Under the pieces are notes generated by a model. It made no database searches. It saw nothing but the letters and a program-made list of their open reading frames with translations, and was not told the origin of the DNA. A stretch of 64,000 nucleotides of DNA, from the NCBI GenBank assembly GCA_032358255.1, contig JAULBX010007440.1, forward strand, positions 54,249 to 118,248. Direction: 5' to 3'. Positions 33,001 through 45,800 of the stretch are shown here, piece after piece. Position 1 is the stretch's first letter. Every line of letters starts with the position of its first letter. Made by a program: the position numbers and the translations under genes. This DNA comes from Heterotrichella gracilis. Taxonomy: Eukaryota > Sar > Xanthophyceae > Tribonematales > Xanthonemataceae.

Positions 33001-36000
33001 GATAATTCTAGCCCATTCCCCACGCGGCCAAGGCTGCCTGATAGGTCTCTGCAACCCACAAGGGGTCAAACACAGGTAAGGAGATGTGAGGTTGAGAGTG
33101 GATAAAGGGGAGGGAACTGGCTGATTATGATCAAGGGGTGTGAAACATGCATGGGAGGGTCATGCAGCTCGACCGGACGAGAGGAGACATTCGGCGCAGG
33201 CTTTTGTGAGGCTAACAATGAAACAATTACACAATTATATGATGTGGGTAACACTTTGTTGACATTGTGCCCGGTCATCACATAAGTGCCAATTCAGAAA
33301 ACGCGAAATGAGGACAAATGCATGGGAAGACCATTATTCCCATTCCACACCCATCACATTTCCTTCCATTCCCACATTGCGCACATTTCTATCACCCCCC
33401 CTGCGCATTGCAGCGGATACCGGACAGCTGGCAGGGATCCCTATTAACGCCCCCAAATTCCTTCCCCTCTTTTCACGCACATTTCTATCACCCCCCCCTG
33501 CGCATTGCAGCGGATTCCGGCCAGCTGGCAGGGGTCCTCATCTAGGAGTCCAAAATCCCACTGGAATGCGTCGGTCAGGGAGGGGCTCATTTGTAGGAAT
33601 GCGCGAAGCGCAGAGCCTGCGCGTGGATGGTTTTGCTTTAGGGTTTTGCGTTAGGGTTTTGCGGTAGGGTTTGTCAGGGTCCAGCAGGGACAGGGCTCAT
33701 CTGCAGGAATGCGCGAAGCGCCGCGCCTGCTTTTGGTGTGGGAGGGTTTTTGGTGTGGGAGGTAGGGTTTGCATTAGGGTATTGCGACAGGGTTTTGCTG
33801 TAGGGTTCAGCAGGGACAGGGTTGAGGCGCGGGTGTGCGGCGGCTGAAGGGTTTGCCTAATTAGGGTTTCAGTTGGGATTGTGTAGGATTTTCGTGCTGG
33901 TGCATGCCTCGGCAGCTGAGCATAGTGAAGAAATATGGCAGGGAACTGTGAGTTCAGCACAGCAGTAGGGTTTCACCAGGGTTTTTTACGATGATTTGAC
34001 AAGGGTGTGCATAAGGGTTTCCGCTAGGGTTTTCCAGCCACGTACGGTCTGCTGCCTTGCTGAGTGTGGTAGGTGGTAGAGGCATGGCCATGTTAGACCA
34101 CACATACTTGGCCTCTAGCAGCTGAGCAACTGCCCTCCCCACATTTAGCCTCCCCTGCGGTATGAGGTGAGATAAAATGGTGTTGACACTTCCTCCCATG
34201 GGTTAAGGCAGGCTACACACAACTGTCAGTTGCTTTAACCCTGAAGGAGCCACAATTTGGGTGTTGACAATGGGATTGCATCATTTCCCCTGATGGCGAG
34301 GGAGGTCCGCCTCGCCTGTACTGTGCCTGAGGGAGACTAGCAACAGCTCAGCTCATAATCATTTCAACCAGCAACATGTGTTTTTCCCCACAGACGTGAC
34401 TCATTTTCTTCTTACTGCCATCCTTTCAGTCATACATTGGTCATTGCCATTGCCAATGCAAATTCCCACAGGCCTGGTATGTAGCCACTGGCGTAGGCTC
34501 TGAATTTTAACGCAAAGTCTATAGTTTTTAATTTTCAAAATGGCCGTCGTACGGTGCTGCCACTTACCCCGCTGGCCACAGTCCCTCGGAACGCGTCCAC
34601 TTGATCCACAGTCCCCATCAAAATGGCCTTGAGCTGCTTAGGGTTCAGGTTAGGGTTTACGCTCAGCAGCAGGGCAGCCGCCCCAACCACCATGGGGCAC
34701 GCCATCGATGTTCCAGACTCCTGGGCATAGGCGGTGGCGTTGGGTACGGTGCTCAAAATCCAGTGCCCCGGGGCTGCAATGTGCACAAGTTTCCTGCGCA
34801 AAGAGGGCAGGTTCAGTAATCAAAGTCGTTGTAGGGTGTTTTACGGGTCTTCGGGGCAGAAAGACCCAAATTATTTAAAATGCGACAATTTTGAGGGGGC
34901 GTGCGATGGATGTTCCGGATTCCTGTGCATAGGCGGTGGCGTGGGGCACAGTTGGATGCAATGTGCACCAATTTGCTGCATTGAAATGTACCATAGCATG
35001 GTGTGTTGGGGTGGGACAAAAAATGGTGTAGCATGGTGCGGTGTGTTGAGAGGGAATTTATGGGGGCAAGCACGAAGGGGGGAGGGGGGGAGCACTCACT
35101 GGCCAAATTGCGAGAAATACGCGATGCCATCCCAATACGTGGAGGCCGCCACGTTAATCTGCCCCTCCAAATTGTACCCGCTTGGGTACCCCAGCAGGCC
35201 CGAGGCTGATTCCAGTGCATCGGCATTGGCGCCATCATTTCCAGCTGCGCTGACAAACAGGATGTCTACAAGAACGGGGAAAGGGAGAGATTAGCATGTG
35301 GAGGGTTTGTGGTAGGGCTTGTGTAGGGTTTGTGGCAGAATTGGTCCTTTTCTACTGGAAACTGAAGATATTCACGTTATAATATTGGGTACCCCAGCAG
35401 GCCCAGGGCATCGGCATTGGCGCCATCATTCCCGGCTGCGCTGACAAACAGGATGTCTACAAGAAGGGGGAAAGGGAGGGATTAGCTTGCGGAGGGTTTT
35501 TGGCAGGATTTGTGGTAGGGTTCGGTCGATTCCCGCAGCATACACATATTACCACAACATATTACCAATAACGTGCTGGTATGTGGTGTGTTTTCCAGCG
35601 AGCACACAAGGGTTTTGGTCCCATGTCTAGGGTTTCTAGGGTACGCACTGTCTTTAGTGGTCAGCCCAGTCAAAACGTCCTTTTCAATGCTCAGCTGCTT
35701 GGCACTGGCAGCATCGGCTGCGATTGCAAAACCCCCATAGGATGCATTTATGACCCGCGCTTTGACACTCCTGCAGGCAAAGAAGGGGATTATGAAGGAA
35801 ACGAAGACCTCAGGAAAGGTCTTAGGTTGAGGGCTTAGGCCTTAGGTTTGAGGGCTTAGGGAATACAGATGGGTGACATGCTTGTATGGCCTGCACCTTG
35901 GCGATCCTGTAGGCAGGTGGGGTAATAAGGGTATTCAGAGGCCCTTTTGATCCTACACCCTTCAGACATCTACTACTCATCAATGTGAAATATTCTTCTC

Positions 36001-38339
36001 CACTAGGCTCACAGACGCTGTAGGGTTTACAGGGGTTCCGCATAGGGTTCAAGGTTGATTGTTCACCTGCAGTGAAGCACTGCAGCACACCAGCACCTCT
36101 GATGCACTGTAGGGTTTACAAGGGTTTAGCTTAGGGTTTAGCGCAGGGTTTAGCGTTTCCGCTTCACCTGCAGTAGCTGTAGCAGGCCAACACTGCTGCT
36201 GCACTGTAGGGTTTACAAGGATTTAGGGTCTAGGGTTTTTCTTCCAGACCCTAGTCCCGCACCTGCAGTAGCTGTAGCAGGCCAGCACCGCCGATGCGCT
36301 GTATGCAGGATCATTGGCCCCTGATACTGGGGCTGCAGGGGCGATCTTGCAGGGGATGAGTGTTACCTGTGTGAGAGGGGAACGGGTGTCAAGGGTGTGG
36401 ACTCACAGGGATCAACTGGTTTTGGGGTTAAGGTTCTAGAGTTCAGACTGCAGGCCTGCGGGCTCGTTGGTGAAGAGGACATGCACGTAGTCAAAACACA
36501 GAGTGCAGCACAGATTCAAATTGTACACTTTGCGCCGTAAACAGCCCAAAATGCAAAAAAAAGTGACATCCACAGTACAAAAATCAAACTAAACCGCTAA
36601 ACCCTAAACACCCCAAAAATGATTAATATCAACGCAATGCACAACCCGCACCCCACCTGTTGATTCACCCCCGTAACTCCGATCCCATTATTCCCCCTGG
36701 CACCCACAATCCCCGCCACATGGGTTCCATGCGAGTCATCATCATACATTGCGCCCCCCTTGGAAAGCGCATTGTGCCACAACCCAGGGGTGACATTATC
36801 CCAAATATCTGGGTGGGTCACATCCAATCCTGTGTCAATGAGACACACCCGCACGCTTTTCTTGCCTATGACCCCCTTGGACCATGCGTAGGGGGCAGAA
36901 ATGCGGTGGAGGCCCCATTGCTGGGGGAATTTGGGGTCGGAGGGGGCACGGAGGTCAGGGGGTGGGGGTTTTGCACGTGGCGGTGGTGGGCGTTTGGTGG
37001 CGGGGGCTTTCCTTGGTGGGGGGCGGCGCTGGGTGGGGACTGGCGGGGGGCGTTTGGAGCGGGGTGGGGGCTTGCGGCGGGGTGGTGGGGATTTGCGGGG
37101 GGGGGGTGGGGGGTGGGAGCTGAGGGGGTAGTAATACCAATCAGGCTCAGCTTTGTCCACACCTGGAATGGGGGTTGGGGTGGGGAGTGTCAACGGGGCA
37201 AGGAGGGATTGTTTCAAGGGCGCAAGGGAGGCATGCATATTTGGTGCCAGCGTGGGGGTTATACTCCAGTAGTGGCTTGGCCTCATCCCTTTGAGGCTTG
37301 TAGACTGACAACAATCAGACTCACGACGCATGCATTAGAAGGCCTAGGCGCTGGGTGCATGGTACCAGGACCGCATGCACAGCGCTCGCCATTCACCACT
37401 GGCACCGCAACAGTACCCTGAACAGAGTATGCATTTAGGGTTTCCAAGGGTAATGGGCTTCACGCCTGACCTGCCAATGCCAACACCTGCTCAGCTTTTG
37501 CCAGTGCGTCCTGCCCCCCCTCAAATGTGACCAAATACAGGTCCTCCCCGAGGCTCTTTGTTACATTTAGGCCCCCATCAACTGCCAGCGATTGGGTGCT
37601 GTACCTCCCCCCCTGCCGCATCTTCACCACCAGGGAATTCGGGGCGTATTTTGGCGCCCCGTGGGGGATGGTGCGCAGGCGGGCGGCCACCTATAGGTGG
37701 TGAAAGTGGTAGGGTTTGTGGTAGGGCTTAGGGTGTGTGTGGAGGGGGCGATTGGACTAGCAAATTGCTGGCAACCACGGCAATGCTTGGGGTACTACAA
37801 TGTTTGAGGACTATCAATGTGACACACTACGAGTGTGTCGCAGTGATTTCAGCAGTACAGCCAATAAGCAGCCAGCCTTGCCAGCACAAGTGCAATACCA
37901 TCTGCGGTCAAGCCAATCAATCCTATGACTCCCTTTATTTGCGTGCTTTCTGCCAAACGTTGTGTGAAAAGGGCCAAGGCACTGTATTGCCCAGCTGGTG
38001 GGCCCACAAGATGTGGGTGATGCACAACCCTTAGGGTTTTGGCGCTGCAGGGAGACCCTACTGTACTAATGGCATGCATCAGCTGTGGCCGTACCGTGCT
38101 GAAAAAGGGCATTGTCTTGCGGCGCATGTGGCATGCATGCAAATAAGGCAATGCAACCCCCGCCATGCGCATAGTAAAACCCCATGAGGGCACCAGAGTT
38201 GGATGCACAAGTGCGAGTCCTCCACACACCCCTCCCTTCCCTGCCGCCTCACCTTGTCAACATCTGCCACCCACAGCACCAGCACCACCAGCAGCCACCG
38301 CCACCAGCCACACACGCCGCCTCCGCCACCGGCCCTCAT
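30086..38339 (-). CDS. Secreted subtilisin-type protease fused to leucine-rich repeats (copy B)
   Basis: Fifteen exons join exactly into 878 aa: 38339-38253, 37690-37471, 37162-36657, 36366-36263, 35770-35649, 35265-35100, 34793-34568, 34154-34046, 33616-33481, 32929-32834, 32321-32215, 31785-31636, 31467-31239, 30948-30785 and 30300-30086 (stop TAG). Every exon has the same phase as in copy A and 12 have the same length. Parts: signal peptide (1-29, core WLLVVLVLWVA); I9-like propeptide (30-103); basic Pro-rich linker; S8 catalytic residues D212 (LIDTGLDV), H247 (SHGTHVAG), N356 (AAGNDG), S431 (GTSMACP), all canonical; a closing block GRLNVGRAVAQLL; then an LRR-cap ALRAFLQMSPSL with DEDPCQLAGIRC, and LRRs (VIEIDLSGSLG, LESLILPYNQLTGILP, LTDLSLSNNTLQ, LTGPIPSSW) ending PGLCGPLPARL. 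The subtilase and LRR parts meet inside a split codon (GAC C|GC) with standard splice sites and no stop or new start between them. Likely an active secreted endopeptidase with a protein-binding LRR arm. Confidence 0.87.
33005..33055 (-). repeat. Truncated upstream copy of LRR exon 10 (copy B)
   Basis: Repeats the acceptor (GGTTGCAG) and first 16 or so codons (DLSGSLGRVGNGL) of exon 10. It breaks off into ATCCATCTGTTTCC and AAAT repeats before the real copy at 32929-32834. Because its acceptor is intact it competes on paper with the real exon, but it has no donor. Confidence 0.7.
33390..33455 (-). repeat. Echo of LRR-cap exon 9 end (copy B)
   Basis: Repeats DPCQLSGIRCNAQG and the following donor region of exon 9. 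The G run is one base shorter than in the real exon, which would put a TGA in frame. It lies in the intron below the real exon end at 33481. Confidence 0.65.
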
Positions 38340-39872
38340 ACTTCCCTGATTGTTTCCCTCCTCTGATACTGCCCCTTGCAGGTACAGTTGAATCAGCCAT
38401 CACATGCCATCCCACCCTTGCGTAAGTGGCCGGTGAGCAATTGGAATTGCCACAGCAGCCTTGGTCGGGTGGCTGTGGCGTGGCGGCGGTGGGCGGGGTG
38501 GTGTGTTGTGGGCGGTGCCACGTGGATTGTGGTGCCACACTCCTTGCCCACCAAACGATCAACCACCTCTAGTCCCACCAGCACACACCCAACGAATATT
38601 GGGACAGTGACTAAGGGCCGCAAATGGAATGGGCGCCAGTAACTGGTCGCTTCAGCAGCGGATTATTGGATTATACACGTGGTCGTAGTGCACAGCTGTC
38701 CTATTGTTCAATGTGTCGACAGCGGCTAGTGCAGTATATGTGTGCGCACGGTTGTGGGACTACGCTTGCTGCTTCTGTACATATGCGCGGTGATGTGTAC
38801 ATGTGCGGTGGTGGTACAACAGTTGCGAGCTTCTTATGTGGGTGGGAAGCTGGCCCAGAGGCCAGATGCACATAATGTGCATATTTTTTTCGGTATGCGG
38901 AGCGGGATCGGAATAATTAGAAGGTAAATTATTGCAGTCCCACATTTTCTGCCTCTGTCTCAGTCGACGCGGGTTGAGGACCTGAGTAGGATCATGCATG
39001 CATCAAACATCTAGAAATATAAAAACTAATTAAAACGAAATCAATATCATTTCACGCTCCCCACCAAGCCGTGAGTCAAACTGAGTGCCCCCCACAACAG
39101 CACCAGATCGCCCAAAGTTGCGCCCAATAATTGCCTATTCAAACGCATCAGTGTGGAAACGGCAACGTAAAACATCGCTATCTGCGATGCACCTGAACCC
39201 CCGCCATCACACCCATCAAGACAACCACACGAGTTTCGGCTAAGGTATGTGTCCTGCGGCGCTTTGAGAAAGCAGATTCCCACAGGGAAAGGTGGTTGAT
39301 CGGCGGGTGCTTTTACGGTGGTAGTGGTAAACTGGGGCGGTGGTGATCGACTGTGAAGGAAAGATACCTTTTCCCCAAACTCTTGCAAGTATGATTTGAT
39401 GTCTCAAAATTTACCGAAATTGACGCCTGATCAACAGATTTCCCCGTCCATTGTGGTCTTGATCGCGCTATCAAGCAGTGCAGCGGTAGTCTTGGGAGGT
39501 GGGATCGAACTCATCCTTCGGGCGTTGATCACATCTCGTGGCTAGGGGACGAGCCGGCCTTATCCAAGAAGCACATTTTCAGAAAGCGGGCACCCGTGTT
39601 GTCTACTATTGTTGCCAACCCGGTCTTAGTACGTAGTTGGCTTGCTATGTCTTGTGTCAGACGGTATTTACCTTGAGGATACTGATGTTCCGAAACCTTA
39701 TGCATGCATGCATTCTGCATCGCCACCGCCCATGGGGAGATATATGCATGCGCTCACGTTTTACGTGCCTTGGCAGGCCAGCGACTGGCCCTGACTTCCT
39801 CTTTCCTGCGCACAGCTGCAGACACACCCACGCCTCCGCCCCCCCCACCACCCACCCACTCGCCCACCGCCC
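38340..39872. other. Intergenic stretch between divergent subtilase-LRR B and branching enzyme
   Basis: Shared 5' region of a minus-strand and a plus-strand gene. Two open frames on the minus strand (39388-39047 and 39726-39529) stand out a little, the second containing TGLATIVDNTGARFLKMC, but neither has matched splice sites or a recognisable domain. I leave them unannotated. No promoter element is convincing. Confidence 0.4.
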
Positions 39873-42800
39873 ATGGGGGTAGCCACAGCCATGGCGCACG
39901 CATACGGCACCGCCACCACAGCCGCCGCCCTAGGGTGCAGGCCCGCGTCCCAGGCTAGGGTTTCGGGATCCCAGGCTAGGGTTTTGGCGTCCGCCGCAAA
40001 ACCCTTCCTGACCGGCACCAGGGTTGAGGCACAGCCAGGGGGTGTGCAGCTGGGGAGGAAGGTGCGTGGGGTGGGATCGACACACACCCTTCCGTGGGTT
40101 GTGGATACTGTCTTCGGCCATCTGCGTATGAGGGTGGTGAAGTGTCTGTGTGTCATACATCTGGCGGAAAAGCATACGCATAGAAATACACAGGTCCGGC
40201 ATAACAGGGTGGGGCAACATGTAACCATGCGATCCTCAGGCCCAAAACATCTTGAAGATTTCCTCTCACCCACGCCTCGGTCCCATGCCCGCAGACCCCA
40301 AAACCCTTTAGGGTTGCCGCGCTCACCGCAGACGTGCTTGCCGAGCCCGTCACTGCGCAGGCCTCCCCAAACCTAGGGGTGGTATTGTACGACGGGGGGA
40401 AATCGGGGGCGTCCTTCCGCGTGTGGGCGCCCCACGCCGCCCATGTGGAGCTGGAGGTAAGGGTTGTGGGTAGGGTCTGGGTAGGGTTTAAAGGTAGGGT
40501 TTTGAGGGGTCGTGTGGGCGGCCAATATAGCCCGCGTGGAGCTGTAGGTGAGGGTTCGCAGTAGGGTTTTGGTTGCAACGTTTCTTGAGGGAATTAGGGT
40601 ATTGAATGGGATGTTTGGGGAAGTGGCATCCTTTTGCAAATTTCCCCTCGTGCACCCCATGTGGAGCTGGAGGTGAGGATTTGGGGTAGGGTCTTCAGTC
40701 ATCCCCATGCTCCATCCCCATGCCACAAATCCTTAACTCGGGATGCCTCCCAATCCCCAGGTGTTGGATTCCGACGGCTCGGAGCTTTCCTTCCCCCTCT
40801 CCCGCGACGCCGACAACTGGGTTGCCCCCCTGCCACCAGGGGCGCTGACTGTGGGGGACCAGTACAGGGTGGTGATCACCGGTGGGTACTGAGGCTGGTA
40901 ATCACCGGGGCTGGTGGGTACTGAGGCTGATGGGGTGGAGGTGGGGATATTGCAACCATGTGACGAAGACCATTACAGGGTGGTGATTACCAAGTGGGTA
41001 CTGAGGGTGTGGGTGTGTGGTAAGGGGCAGATGTGGGTGGGAGGAGGGGGGCAATGCACACATTACAATCCACCTACAGTCGGGCGCCAGCAGCTTTACC
41101 AGGAAACCCACGAGCGTGCATGCGACTTCGTCACACAGTGATGCTACGTGGATGACCAAGTGGCTTACAAGTGGCCCTCTTTTTCATGCAATCTGTTCAC
41201 TTTCTAGATTATTTATCAGAGCTTTTTCCTGTAAATAATTTCCTCTATGTACCACAGCCGAGGATGGACGCAAGCTGCTGCGCCGGGACCCCTATGGTCG
41301 CACACGCGACTATGACACAGAATGGTGCTACGTGGATGACCCAGTGGCTCACAAGTGCCCTCCTTTCCCATGCCATCTTGTCCACCTTCTAAAATCACAG
41401 TAGATCAAATATATCTGTATTTTATGTCAAACTCCATTTCCCATTTCCCAGCCGAGGATGGGCGCAAGCTGCTGCGCCGGGACCCCTATGCGCGCGCATG
41501 CGACTACGATACCGAGTGGTGCTACGTGGATGATCCAGTGGCTTACAAATGGGAGAACGACACCTGGGAGGCGCCTGCCTTTGACAAGTACCTCATCTAC
41601 GAGCTGCATGTGGGGTCGTACACGCCAGAGGTGGGTGCATGCGGTGTGAAAGTGGGAGGGGTGTAACCAGTTTTAGATGCATTGGAGATCTCTTCAGAGG
41701 GTCTGGGTTTGTTTCTATTTATGCCAGCGAGTGGGGGAATGGTGCCTGGGAGGCGCCTGCTTGTGACAAATATCTGATCTACGAGCTGCACGTAGGGTCA
41801 TCCACGCCAGAGTTGAGTTCAAAAAACTCGCCTTAACAGTAATGGATGCGGTGGTAAAACCCTAGGGTTTCGAGCTGGGCTGTTGCCTTAGCTCCCAGCT
41901 GCACGTGTGGTCGTACATGCCGGAGGTGGGTGAAAAGAACCTAAAAACCCTAACGGGTGGGACAGGGCAACCCTAGGTTTTGCAGGGCCTCGTTTTTTGG
42001 CAGACCGTGCGGTCCAACACTTCAATCACCACGCGCTTGGACCACACGCAGGCGAATCCCTTGTGCGTACATACTTCACAAACCACTCAACCACAAACCG
42101 CCATCCAGCGAGCCGTTCACTTTGCATTTTCCTCAAAGCACGGTGACATCCTTGATCCCCCATCCCCCAAATTGGCACAAAGGGTCCCCGCCAAACCCTC
42201 TCCCTTCTCCCCCGCAGGGTACCCTGAAATCCCTGATCCCCAAGCTGGCCCACATCCAGTCCCTGGGGTTCAGCGCCATCCAGCTCATGCCCCTCACCGA
42301 GCACAGCGACAAGTGGGGCTACAACCCCCGCCAGCTGATGGCGCTGCACGGGGGGTACGGCAGCCCCGATGACATGCGGGCGCTGGTGGATGCGGCACAT
42401 GGGTTGGGGTGAGTGGGTGGGAATCACAGTTCTAGGGTTTTGGGAAAGCGATTGATGAAGTGTTCAGATAGTCAACAAGGACAACGCTAGCAACATCGTG
42501 AACGGTGACAAGTGGGGCTACAACCCCCGCCAGCTGATGGCGCTGCACGGGGGGTACGGCAGCCCCGATGACATGCGGGCGCTNNNNNNNNNNNNNNNNN
42601 NNNNNNNNNNNNNNNNNNNNNNNNNNNNNNNNNNNNNNNNNNNNNNNNNNNNNNNNNNNNNNNNNNNNNNNNNNNNNNNNNNNGGTGGATGCGGCACATG
42701 GGCTGGGGTGAGTGGGTGGGGAAATCCCCCTCCAAAAGTAGCTGAAATTTCCGTCAGGAACCCTAAGAAAGCCCTAGTACATCCACTGCTGTTAACTGTT

Positions 42801-45800
42801 AAAATGCCTTTTAACTGTTAACTACGGTAGTTACAACCCACGCCAGCTGATGGCGCTGCATGGGGAGTATGGCAGCCCTGATGACATGCGGGCGCTGGTC
42901 GATGCGGCACATGGCCTGGGGTGAGTGGGTGGGAAAATCCCCCTCCAAAAGTAGCTGGAGCTTCCGTCAAGAACCCTAAGAAAGCCCTAGTACATCCACT
43001 GTTGTTAACTGTTAAAATGCCTTTTAACTGTTAAATACGGTAGCTACAACCCACGCCAGCTGATGGCGCTGCATGGGGGGTATGGCAGCCCCAATGACAT
43101 GCGGGCGCTGGTGGATGCTGCGCACGGGCTGGGGTGAGTGGTAGATTATCGCGCTGGGCAAGAAACGCATGGGGCAACAATAACTCGCGCTCCAGTGATC
43201 ATAGACATTGTGCTGCACCACGGACCCCTGTCGGCAAAACCCTGTGGGAGTGTGTTGTGTGCCTCGCCCCACCCCATGGCATGCCAACCACCACCACTGC
43301 ATACCTGCTATCACACACGTTGTGCCTAACTCCTCCACCCAGACTCACCCACCCACCTTTCACCCGCTATCCCACCCCTTGTAGGATCGCAGTGATCATA
43401 GACATTGTGCTGCACCACGGGGCACCCGATGGCAACACGCTGTGGGAGTATGATGGGTGGGGCCCGGAGGGGAGCGGGGGCATCTACCATGAACTGGCCG
43501 CAGACACCCAATGGGGACGCAACTGGGCATTCTGGAAGGGAGAGGTGCGCGGAAACCCTAGCAAGAAAACCCCTGAAGAACAACATACACAAAAGCGTTG
43601 CCCTGAGCCGGCATCCCATTGGGGTGCAACTATGCGTTCTGCGTTCAATGATATGGAGCCATTGTGTTCCAACTCTGTGACCATGTTCAAAGGTTTTACA
43701 CAGATGCATCCTCTCTGCAGGTGCTCACCCTATCTCCCCCTTTAAAGCGCACATCGTTACTCTGTTCTAACACCCACTTTGCAGGTTGTGAACTGATTAT
43801 CGCCACAATGTGCCACAATGTCTGTATTGATGCCAGTGCATTGTGCTTTCAGATTGTGACAATGCTGGAGGCATCCTGCGAGCTGTGGCTGGGCACCTAC
43901 CGCTGCGACGGGCTGCGATTTGACAGCGGTAATGACCTGCCCACCCAGGTCATCCAGCATCTGACCTGGAAGCTCAAGGAGGCCTTCCCGGGGAGGCTGC
44001 TCTCGGCAGAGGTGGGCTGATGGGCTTGGGATGACTAGGATTTCTTGGTGAATATATGGGCGTTCATTCCGAGGTTTCTGGCGGGGTATTTTTAGGGGTT
44101 TGGGGCTTATGGGTGGGCGGTGATGACCTGCCCACCCAGGCCATTCAGCACCTCACATGGAAGCTCAAGGAGGCATTCCCGGGGAGGCTGCTCTCGGCAG
44201 AGTTGCGCTGATGAGCTTGGGATGACTAGGATTTCTTGGGGAGTATTTAGGCGGTATATTGAGGCTTTTCTCTCCGTGTGTCGAGAAGATTTCAAAGTTC
44301 TTGGATGGCGGCAACGGGCGCCCACCCCGGTTACCCAGCACCTCACTTGGCGGGTGAAGGGCGCATATGTGTAGAATGAACCCGCATCTCCAGTCCCTTG
44401 ATTCTAATCACTTAACCCTAAACCCCCTCCCCCCAGGTCACCCCCAAGAACCCCCAATCCATCCACCACCTGGGCTTCCAAACCCTTAATCCCAAACCCT
44501 AAACCCTAAACCCTAAACACCCTTCCTCCAGGTGACCCCCGAGAACCCCCAGTCCATCCACCACCTTGGCTTCCACAGCGTGTGGGTGCACTCTGGCTAC
44601 TTTGACATCATCCAGCAGCACAAGGCGCTGGGCAGGGGGCACCATGGGGGCGGTGACTGGGCAGCAGGTAAAACCCTAGGGTAGGGTTTGATGCCACCTG
44701 AATTACCCTATAATAGGGTTTTCGGTGCACTCTGGCTACTTTGACATAATCCAGCAGCACAAGGCGTTGGGCAGGGGGCACCACGGGGGAGGCGACTGGG
44801 CAGCAGGTGGGTGGGGCATCCCAGAGTTAAAAGGGTGAAGGGTAATGGCAGTTGATGCACCTACCGTACTGTTGGAAACCCAACGCGCTTTATTAATTAA
44901 TTATTTGCCTGCGCGTTAGTGCGCAGTCATAATTAATTCATTATTTACGGCCTGCGCAGTGGCCGCGCGTTAGGTAAATTAACTACATTTACGATTACCC
45001 GGCCTGCGCGTTAGCTCATAACCTGGAGGCAGAATTTCGAACGACTGCAGTCGGATGAGACGCAAGTGAAAAGCGCGACTTCGTATGATATTAAAGAGTG
45101 CCCGCTTCGACGGCGTTACCTGCACGTCAAAACCCACCGCCACATCGATTCGGGTCGCGATCGTCGACTGCATGGGTTCACAATCGCTGCTGTACTGTTG
45201 GTCGTTGTCTGATAGGCCAAGACTGTCGTTTGATACGAAGGAAGGTATCAACAGCAGGTAGCAACATATACAAATTAGCGTGGGCACTAAACCCTGCTGA
45301 AAGAAAACCCTACACAAACCCTAAACCCTGAAATGAGTTTGGATTCGATATCAAGCAGCTTGATTCAAGCCCCTTTTCACACTCTGCTATTCGTAGCAGA
45401 AGACACCATGACAGACTGCAGTAGAAGCTGCCCCCCACCTGGGCCTGCAGGGCTCAGGTGTGTGGGGTGCGGAGTGGTAATTAATTGGCACTACCCCTGC
45501 GGGTTAGGTGCGCGGTAGATTAATTAATTGTGTTTTGGGGTGCGGGTTAGGTGCACGTTAGGTATATTAATTACGTTTTTTGGGGGTGCGCGTTGGGTTT
45601 CTGACAGTACGGTATGCCCGAGTGCGGATCCAAGCCCAGTGTTTTGGTAGTAAACGTGATAATTCATGCTTATTGAGACCCACTTGTTGCAGTCTGGGAC
45701 CTGTCCGGTTGCGCACCGCTATGTGCCTACACTATGGGCAAACCCTAACCAACACCCCTTTGTTATACTATAATCAAAACCCTGATACAAGATCCTATCC

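Noticed and set aside
39529-39726. Minus-strand open frame with TGLATIVDNTGARFLKMC, slightly like ribosomal protein uL14
   Set aside because: The resemblance is limited to about ten residues, the rest does not fit and no partner exon was found.
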